From Jimgerdemannia flammicorona (lineage: Eukaryota; Mucoromycota; Endogonomycetes; Endogonales; Endogonaceae), in contig RBNI01004358.1 of assembly GCA_003990745.1 (NCBI GenBank), forward strand, positions 1 to 14,201: a stretch of DNA of 14,201 nt, in the 5' to 3' direction. The notes below the pieces were generated by a model. That model worked only from the letters and a program-made list of their open reading frames with translations. It was not told the origin of the DNA and made no database searches. The position numbers and the translations under genes are program-made. Positions 7,090 to 14,201 of the stretch are shown in pieces (positions within the stretch are counted from its first letter, which is position 1; each line of letters begins with the position of its first letter).

Positions 7090-8400
7090 ATGACTAGAGC
7101 CCAATCCACCAAATTACCAAAAGAAGCTGAGAGTGATACTTACTACTTAATTACTCCACACCAATCAAAAGGCCCCACCAAAGCAGTACTCACTCTAGCC
7201 CCAACAACTGCTCCCAGCCTAGCACTCTACTAGTTCATCATTATCACCCTTTCTCTTATCTATGATGACTATCTCTCCTTCTATCCCAATAACATCCAAA
7301 AAGCAGTTATATATACCAGAACTGCACTTACTGGGAAGCTCGCTAAAGCCAGAGGGCCCCACTATAGGTACTGAGGACCTGCAGATAATCTATACTAAGC
7401 ACTTAATGTCTAAGATTGGCCAACTTCCTATGTAGCCTATGATACACTGAGATAGCATCTTGTTGGTGACAGCAAAAGGAAGAAGGTGCTACACCAAAAC
7501 AGATATACTCCAGATATAGTCAAAGATACCAAAAACTATGAAAAAGTGGAGAAGACAATGATCTGATACTGATAAAGGGACAACTCATCACTATTGTCTC
7601 TCTCCCACTACTCTGCAACAGGTACAGCAAACCAATCTAAGGTAGAGAGGGTAATAGTTGTGGAAAGTAGACTCAGAAGGTTGTCTACCAAACCATTATA
7701 ACTGCTAAGGTAGTAGAGAAAGAGACTATTGCCCCTAGAGGAATCTCTTCTCATATCTTTATGATTGAAGACTACCATATCATCAGTCACTATAATCCTC
7801 TTACCACTCTGTCTACTTGATTAATTATACTGATACTATCAAAGATCAAGTAGCCAAAACAATCTTTATAAAAGAAATTCATCTAGAGATAGCTATAATA
7901 ATCTAATTAACATTAATAGTTCTGAAATTAATATAAAATATGACTTATACTCAGTAATATTAGATAGCCAGACACTCTCAAGACTATATAATAGAGAGAG
8001 TCACTAGAGTCAGAATTGAAGTACTCAAGATAACTAGTATAATCCCTACAACTATAATTAATTGAAATACACCTCAACTAAAGATCATAGAATAGCAGAG
8101 AAACAGTAATCTTATAGAGAAACTTGCCAAGAGGTTTGCCAAAATGACTGCTTATCTGGGAGATATAGTGAAGAAAATCAGAGAAAGAGATCATCACTCA
8201 GTTTAGAAGTTTGTTACTATTATAGACAAAAAGAGAGAAATTTGCTATATTTGTAAAGAAAAAGATCACTACTTATATAAATATATGAGTGAGATCAAGT
8301 ATAAGGTCTAGCTAAGTAATACTACTAGATACTATAAATAGACTAATATTATTACCTTTAAAGAGATTAGAGATTTAGAAAAAGAGAAAGAATAAGAAAA
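7090..8400 (+). pseudogene. gypsy gag-like region with mutated zinc knuckle
   Basis: A possible start at 7090 (MTRAQSTKLPKEAESDTYYL) is followed by a Pro/Thr-rich stretch, a first in-frame TAG near 7231, and then LSFYPNNIQKAVIYTRTALT, plausible for a gag capsid. Further stops break it. At 8243-8284 a CCHC zinc knuckle is readable: CYICKEKDHYLYKY, with Cys, Cys and His in place at spacing C-x2-C-x4-H, and Tyr (TAT) where the fourth ligand, Cys (TGT), is expected four residues later. The Gly normally before His is also replaced by Asp (GGT to GAT). Both changes are G-to-A. Such a knuckle binds RNA in gag; this one would not hold zinc properly. Upstream of the knuckle LIEKLAKRFAKMTAYLGDIV is helix-like. 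A frame change somewhere in 7400-8000 is likely but I cannot place it. Confidence 0.6.
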
Positions 8401-8799
8401 CTATCCAGTCCTCACCTCTAAGAAGAATATCTATTAGAAATTCTACAAGAGGTCACCAGGAAGATCTAAGAAGAAAACAGTAGTAGAATATCCTATAGAA
8501 GAATAGATAGAAGTACTCATAGAAATCAAAACCATAGCTAAGAAAATGAATTAAGATATAAAGCTCAAATAAGCAGTTAAAGATATTATCTAAGACAATT
8601 CTTCTGCCAGTAAAGGAGAAAAGAAGAAGAAGCTATGAAAGAGTAAGACCTTTAAGTATTATATCTTTAAGTATCTCAGCTAGCAAAAAGTTAATACAAC
8701 TTTTGGACAGTTGGTAGAAATCTCTACCTTTAGACAGAAAATGAGACTGAGACTTATAGAAATAATTAAGGATCAAGAGTAGAAGATAGTAAAGACCAA

Positions 8800-9130
8800 C
8801 AATAAATAGAAGGATTCAGATAAAAAAAGTAAAGAAGATAACTATAAGACCTATATCTATGCTATCTACCAGATTAAGAATAGGATCTTTGAAGCCATCA
8901 TTGATACAGAAGTAGAAAAATGTTTTCTCAGCAAAAAAAGCTATAAACTACCTAGGCTAAAAAATTAAAAAAGTTATGAAATTGGTATTTATTATAAAAG
9001 CTACCTCTTTAGGAAAGATTCAGAATATCTTTATCAAGTTCAAAGAAGCAACCATTCTAGTAAATGTAATTATTACAAATATTACCAATTATGACATCTT
9101 TATTAGTAACTAGTAGCTTTATAAGACTAA
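8800..9130 (+). pseudogene. gypsy aspartic protease remnant, DTG changed to DTE
   Basis: The stretch IFEAIIDTEVEKCFLS has the shape of a retroviral-type protease active site, (A)IIDTGA...FLS, with the catalytic Asp at 8903-8905 kept and Gly of DTG replaced by Glu (GAA) at 8909-8911, a single G-to-A step. It is in the same frame as the zinc knuckle. After 8950 the frame breaks; at 9087-9119 another frame reads NYDIFISN**LYK, recalling the DILLGxxWL block at the end of gypsy proteases, with two adjacent TAG codons where Gln/Asp and Trp would stand. The enzyme would have cut the gag-pol polyprotein; it is not functional. Confidence 0.65.
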
Positions 9131-10409
9131 GACTATAATTGATATATATAAACTTATAGAAGATGCAGATAGACTATCAAGAACAAAAGATGTAAATCTC
9201 TATTAATATCAACAAAGGAGTACTCCCCAAGATAGAGAAAAAAGATAGTAAGTAAGAAGGAGTCTATATATTAACTACTTAGAAGAAAAAGAAGTAGGTC
9301 AGATAGATCAATAAAGAAGACTGATATAAGAAGATTACTAAAGAATATATCCCATAAGGAGTATGTCATTATGGAATTTGAATATACTATATGAAGTATA
9401 TAGATAAGTACTATCAATATATTATCAAGATTCATAAGATTTATTATAAGAAAAAAAAAAGAAGATAGAAGTAGTAAAAAAAAAGAAAGACCAAGAGAAT
9501 GAACCACTAGTTCTTCTAGAGGATAGTGATGATGATAAAGAAATCAAAATCAAGATTTGGAGGATTTATCCTAATATAGTTTTATCAGAATATAAGTTAG
9601 AAAATATAGTCAGAATAGATATCACTATAATTGAAGAGATAGTTCTTAAATCTCAAATAATAACTCTACTTATAACTAAACTAGAGATAATTATTCCTAA
9701 GAACTATATATGTATGTTGAAATACTCAAGACAAGAAGCAGACTAGCCAAGAGCAAAATTTTAATTAAAAGAGAAGTTATCAATTCTAATTATATTAGAG
9801 AAATATTACTTATTACTAAAAATCACAATCCTACAATTCTATTTGCAGTTAAAAAAAAAGATCAACTTATATAAATACTGATCTTTTTAATACTATAACT
9901 CAAGATTTTAGAAGTCAATAAGTTGGAGAAAATGGAAAAAGGTAGAAGAGAATTTGAATCTATAAAAAGAGGAGTTTTTGTCAGTACCAAGATTACCAAA
10001 TTAGACCATAAGAAGAAGAAAATCACAGACAAGTATAGCTACCCTATTGGAAATATTTCTATTCAAAAAGAAACTCAAGAAGCTGCTATATGAATTTGAG
10101 AATGTTCTTGTTACTAATTTTAAGAATATTAAAGAAAAGACACCATACTACTATTATGATATAGATATAAGAGATACTGAGTCAATCTATCAAAGGATAA
10201 GATCAATCTCACTAGTATATCATAAATAGCTCAGAGAGAAAATCAAGTAGATAGAAGAGGCTGATATTATCAAAGAGACTATCCGTCTCTGATTCTTATC
10301 AATTATACTGGTTCTAAAGAAAGAAAATAAGCTAGGAGAATTTGCCTCAAGGCTTTATACAAATAATAGAAAACTCAATAAAGTTACTAAGAAGGATCAC
10401 CAACTTTGA
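9131..10409 (+). pseudogene. gypsy pol linker and truncated reverse transcriptase
   Basis: From 9131 to about 10040 the frame is heavily broken and very Lys-rich; only pieces such as YPNIVLSEYKLENIV are protein-like. From 10047 one frame is kept to about 10400: EFENVLVTNFKNIKEKTPYY, then DTESIYQRIRSISLVYHK, then stop codons at 10227-10229, 10248-10250 and 10290-10292, and ILVLKKENK, EFASRLYTNNRKLNKVTKKD. These are the linker and first RT blocks of Ty3/gypsy; several residues differ from the usual pattern in ways explained by C-to-T or G-to-A (YTNNRKLN where CTDYRKLN is usual). The frame ends at 10407-10409, in sequence no longer of gypsy type. Catalytic YxDD is beyond the break. Confidence 0.75.
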
Positions 10410-10536
10410 GGAGCGAGAAGATGGGGCAATAGTAGAACTTCTGGAAGGGTTGGAGGCACGGGAGGCTGGGGAAAGGGAACTAGCTACTGAGCATGACTTG
10501 GACTTGGTGCAGGAGGAGCCGAATGTGGACTTGTAG
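10401..10536 (+). pseudogene. short ORF1-like tail at the LINE 5' side
   Basis: This open frame begins in gypsy sequence (10342, non-ATG, through a frame not used by gypsy RT) and continues into LINE sequence as NFEEREDGAIVELLEGLEAR, then EHDLDLVQEEPNVDL, ending at 10536. The LINE part is strongly acidic and helix-like, 32 bases ahead of the ORF2 Met. It is plausibly the C-terminal end of ORF1 left after 5' truncation, but too short to recognise. The chimeric start is an accident of insertion. Confidence 0.4.
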
Positions 10537-10567
10537 AGGAGTGGATCACATTATATCATTATTCCTT

Positions 10568-13500
10568 ATGAACAGTACAACAAACATTTTCTCTTTGAAT
10601 GTGAATGAGTTAAGGGGCTCTGGGAGGTATAAGAACATTTTCACTTAGCTCAAGGGATTGGAAGCTGATCTCTTCTTACTATAGGATATTCAGTGTAAGG
10701 ATGAGAATGATCGAGTAGAGTGGACTAGGGAATGGGGTGGGGCTACTGCTTGGTTTGGAAAAGTAGCGATTCTGGTAAGGAAGGGTAGAGGAGACTTGGG
10801 GGGAATCAGAAGCTGGAGTGATCACTTGGTCTGGGGTGATTGGCATCAGCCAGGGTGGGAATCAGTGAAGGTGGGCTCTTGCTACTACTCTGCAGCTAGG
10901 GGTGAGAGGACTACATGGATTAGGGAGCTGCTGGAGGAGGGTATTCTCTTGAAAGAAGGGGTCAATGTTCTAAGTGGGAACTTTAATATGGTTTGGGATC
11001 AGTATCTGGACAGAACTGATGGAGGAAGAAGTGCAGGGGAGAGAAGTAGAGGTCTGGATGCATGGGAGGAGGTGGAGAAGTTGAGCTCCTTGGGGGATAT
11101 GGGCAGAACATGGTGGGGCGACACCAGGGTCTACACTTATTGAGTGAATGGCTTGGATACAAGGATTGACTGGATTCTGATGGTGGAGTGCTGGGGTCCA
11201 GATATTTGAAAGGCATTGGAGATAGAGTAGTACCCATGGTCTGATTACTGGGAACTGTTGGGGCAGGGGCAGTTTGGGGGGAGTGGAGATGGACCTGGAC
11301 ATTAGTGCCTTAACTCCTCTCTGCTGGCTGAGAAGGAGTTGTGGGAATCATGGGTGGAGGACATTCAGGTGAAGGTTTCTATCTGGAGGCATGAGGGTTT
11401 GTCTGTGGATGTCAGATGGATGAGGTTAAAAGAGACTGTAAGGGTCTATTGGGGAGAGACTGGTAGAGAGGCTGGGAGATAGAGGAGGAAGCGCACAAAG
11501 TGTGCTTCCAGCAGATTGAGGAGACTGCAAATGGATTGGGTGGATTTGCTCACTTCTGATGGAGAGGTGGACTGGAGGATAGAGAGGGCAAGATTGGAGA
11601 TAGTGGAACTACAACAGGTGTTGAGGGAAGAGGAGGAGACTCATATGAGAGGTATGGCTACTAGGCTATGGTGGCAGAGACTTGAGGAGGGTGAGCAGCC
11701 TACTAGATACTTATCAAGACTCCTCTAAGCTAGGAGAGTGCAATATCGGTGGGATGGAGTCCTGGATGCCAATGGGGAAATAGTGCATGGCATACAATAA
11801 ATCTTAGGGGTTTTGAAGGAGAGATGGCAGGGTTTGTGGAGTGAGGGAGAAGGGGGTACTGATGCGACAATGATTGCAGATACACTAGAGGAGTGGGAGC
11901 CACTGCAAGTAGCTGGACTGGGTGACTTGATCTTACCAGTGCAAAGAGAGGAGATCCAGAGTGTCCTTGCAGCAACTAAACTTGGAATGGTGCCAGAGGA
12001 GGATAGATTGCCATGGGACTTTTGGAAGAAGATAGTAAAGGTTCCTGGCATTTTGGGTGAGATGGCTGCTCTCTGTGACCATGTTCTTCAAAGTGGTGAG
12101 TAGATTGGAGAGCAGGATCTCGGGCTGGTGGCCTTATTGTACAAAGACAAGGAGAGGAGAGAGGACTGGAAGAACTGGAGACCAATCATGCTTCTGGATA
12201 TGGACAGGAAGATGGTGACTAAGGTGATTGTCACAAGGTTGCAGAAAGTTGCCCAACAGGTACTGGGGGAGGAGCAGTGGGGCTTTGTTGGGGGCAGACT
12301 TATAAGAGATGGGACTGCATGGGTACATGGTATCATTGAAGGGGCCTGGGCCTGTAGACTGGATAGAAGGTTGGTCTTTTTGGACCAGGAGAAGGCCTAT
12401 GACCATGTACGGCAGGTGTGGTTGGGCAAGGTGTTGGATCAAATTGGTGTGCCCCTAAGATTTTGGGTCTCTATGTTGAGTTTGCTAGAGAGTAGTCAGG
12501 CAGTGCTGATATATAATAGGCACCATGGTCTGGCATTTTCCTTGGGAAGAGGAGTTCCTCAGGGGGACCCTCTGTCCCCTATTCTCTATACCCTTTTACT
12601 GGAGCCATTGATGGATAGGATTCACTGGAAGGTGGCAGGGCTTTCTATATATGGTATAGTATGGAAGGTGGGGGTCTTTGCTGATGACATGGTGGTTGGA
12701 CTTGGGTCTGTGGTAGATGTAGAGGCACTTAAAGAGATAGTGAAATAGTATGAGGCTCACTCTGGGGCAAAGCTCAACTGGCATAAGTGTGAGACAATAG
12801 TGCTAGAGAATGGGCTAGTAGGTAGAGACATCATTGGAACAATTGCCCCTACTGGTGAGGTGGTGCAGTATCTGGGTATCTTCCTTTTGATATATGGTTC
12901 TGTCTTGCCATGAGTATGGTGGGAGAGCAGGGTGACCATTTGGGGGGAGGCCCTTTGAGGTTGGGGAGGCCACTATATCTCTCTGGCAGAGTGGGTGTTA
13001 ATTCTGAATGCATACTGGTTCTCCAAGCTGTGGTATGTGGCCTATCATCTTGACTTCCCAGTGTGGGTGGTGAAGAGGCTGATGAAGGTGGCTAGGGATT
13101 GGATTTGGACAGAGAGGAGGTCTCAGGTCAGTTGGAATACTCTTGCGACACCAGTGGTCAGGGGAGGTCTTGGCCTTGTGGATTTCCCTAAAAGGCTGAC
13201 TGCTTGCAAGTCTGGTGGTTGAGGAGAGCTACTGAACTGCAGGGTAGAGGGTGGGTACCTCTGATGCAGAAGATGTGGGAGATGAGAACCTCCCCTTGAG
13301 GGTCCTCCAGAGATCTGCTCTCTTTAGTGGAGCTGAATGGTACTCGATGGCTGCAGTTCAAGGGCTTTTGGTGGGGAGTGGTTGATGGAGTACACTGAAT
13401 TGGCCTGCACTGGCAAGGTAATGAGGGGGAGGAGATGTGGGGGCCTGATATGTGGTAATGGAATAGACTGCTCCTGGGGGGTGCTCCACTTACTACATTT

Positions 13501-14201
13501 AATATTGGAGATAGAGTGGAGTATCAGCAGAGTCTTGGCCAAGATCTTTGGCCAAGTGGCTGGCAGGCGGCAGGGATCGGTGAGGAGTGGGACTGGGCAG
13601 GTATCTGGTCATGGAGTCCTGAGATGTGGAGGTAGCTTCCTTCCAAGTTCTGGGTAGTATGGTGGCAAATGCTACAGAGGAATATCATGTTGAATTTCTG
13701 TACTGGGCATCTGGTAGACGGTGGCTGTTTCGATTGTGAGAAGTATTATAATGTAGAGCAAGCTGGGGGTCTAGTGTAGATACTGGAACACTGGCTGGGA
13801 GAGTGTGAGGTTTTGGGGGACTTTTGGGTAGTAATAGGGAATAGACTAGGTGTGGAGCAAAGGCCAGTGGGTGAGGGGAGCCACTGGGAGGACTTGAAAT
13901 CTCAGCTAGTAGGTGGGGTAGGTGATAGTTGGCTCACTATAGGGTGGGTGTTAGTGGTGTGGGTGGGACTGGCAAGTCATTGGCTTTTTGTATTTGAGGA
14001 GGGGTGGTAGATAGGGCTGCAGAAAAAGGTTTTGAGGTGGGAGGAGCTGTTGGGAGATCTGCTGACTGGTTGGTGGGTTGGTTGGGGCCCTCAGGGGGGG
14101 CAATGTTGTAGTTTGGTAGCTAGGATCTGTGAGCAGAGTGGTGGGAGGGTGGGGATTGTGTTGGACAAAGTGGTCTTTTATAAGGAAGAGATAGGGGGGG
14201 G
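10568..14201 (+). pseudogene. LINE ORF2: APE endonuclease, reverse transcriptase, zf-RVT
   Basis: Met at 10568 opens the ORF2 frame. Endonuclease: FSLNVNELRG at the start, a TAG where Gln/Trp precedes the expected acidic residue (L*DIQ, 10682), SGNFN at about residue 138 where GDFN is usual (Asp to Asn), RIDW at about residue 199, and SDYW at about residue 225 where the catalytic SDH is usual (His to Tyr). RT: NWRPIMLLDMDRK, EQWGFVGGRLI (12272), FLDQEKAYDHV with catalytic Asp at 12383-12385, VPQGDPLSP (12554-12580) and FADD (12677-12688), so the RT core residues remain. Near 13200 the frame shifts by one; in the new frame follow LQVWWLRRATEL and a zinc finger CFDC...LEHWLGEC (13726-13806). 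Stops: thirteen before the shift and six after (10 TAG, 6 TGA, 3 TAA). It reads on, open, to the window edge. Inactive; it would have nicked target DNA and copied its RNA there. Confidence 0.88.

Larger units (their letters stand above)
7090..10400 (+). mobile_element. Ty3/gypsy retrotransposon remnant, truncated in RT
   Basis: Order on the plus strand is gag-like region, zinc knuckle, aspartic protease, then the start of reverse transcriptase, the gag-PR-RT order of LTR elements. Assignment to Ty3/gypsy rests on the RT entry region (IYQRIRSIS.VYHK, then ILVLKKENK and RKLNKVTKKDH), which matches the conserved gypsy pattern of a linker, the SP(I/V)VLVKKK block and DYRKLN. The element stops inside RT at about 10400, where G-rich LINE sequence begins; RNase H, integrase and the 3' LTR are absent from the window. 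Stops and frameshifts run throughout. Probably inactive for a long time. Confidence 0.8.
10401..14201 (+). mobile_element. non-LTR retrotransposon (LINE) nested in the gypsy RT
   Basis: At about 10400 the sequence switches within a few bases from AT-rich gypsy to G-rich DNA. From there a plus-strand LINE runs to the right edge: a short ORF1-like tail, then ORF2 with APE endonuclease, RT and a terminal CCHC-type zinc finger. Domain order and RT motifs resemble the L1/Tx1-like elements of fungi and animals; a clade cannot be fixed without a tree. The left end may be 5'-truncated in ORF1 or may be the true 5' end. No 3' tail is reached. CpG is rare (about twenty by eye in 3.8 kb), and G far exceeds C on this strand. 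Confidence 0.85.

Noticed and set aside
7608..7790. Minus-strand 60-codon frame (and 9271-9507 minus)
   Set aside because: Antisense to gypsy remnant; the second is low-complexity Leu/Ile/Phe from an A-rich sense strand, mimicking membrane segments.
10970..12939. Minus-strand frames of 60-110 codons antisense to the LINE
   Set aside because: Pro/Ser/Leu/His-rich shadows of a G-rich coding strand with no recognisable motif.
13337..13657. 106-codon plus frame in the LINE
   Set aside because: It is in the register abandoned at the frameshift near 13200; the neighbouring frame carries the zf-RVT finger and joins the open frame on the right.
1..14201. tRNA, rRNA or other RNA genes
   Set aside because: No cloverleaf with a TTCRANNC arm or conserved rRNA word was seen; the TTCGAATCC words in the MITE resemble a T-arm but belong to its palindromic units and have no surrounding tRNA structure.

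Overview
The window looks like a transposon graveyard from a filamentous fungus, with one possible host gene at its left edge. Three things suggest a fungus. Two retroelement families here (a Ty3/gypsy element and an APE-type LINE with a C-terminal zinc finger) are common in fungal genomes. Their damage is nearly all C-to-T/G-to-A (CAG or CAA to TAG or TAA, TGG to TAG or TGA, CGA to TGA), as left by RIP or 5-methylcytosine deamination. The only gene-like frame (313-675, minus) reads as a small SAM-like domain protein of a sort I associate with Mucoromycota/Glomeromycota. The species cannot be named from the sequence.

Layout. Positions 1-1385 have ordinary composition, the SAM-like frame on the minus strand, a possible second exon running off the left edge, and a 27-bp tandem duplication. 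Positions 1386-4598 are a minus-strand decayed element of unknown family: two stretches of mutated reading frame (1793-2138 and 2762-3897) lie either side of a 0.62-kb foldback MITE. An inverted, more AT-rich second copy of the left part lies at 4005-4598, with its central ~220-bp core flipped relative to its flanks. Positions 4600-6480 are very AT-rich and hold a diverged direct repeat pair (about 4833-5203 and 5437-5900). A run of 71 T follows (6485-6555).

Positions about 7090-10400 hold a plus-strand Ty3/gypsy remnant: a gag-like stretch, a zinc knuckle that has lost its last Cys, an aspartic protease whose DTG is now DTE, and the start of the reverse transcriptase. The RT is cut at about 10400 by a G-rich LINE that continues to the right edge with recognisable endonuclease, RT and zinc-finger domains, 19 in-frame stops and one frameshift.

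Nothing here forms an operon or a defence system, and every retroelement frame is dead. The main interest is structural: nested insertions with different degrees of decay, the flipped core, a foldback element with an asymmetric arm, an unrecognised degenerate protein family, and an extreme lack of CpG between about 3950 and 10400.
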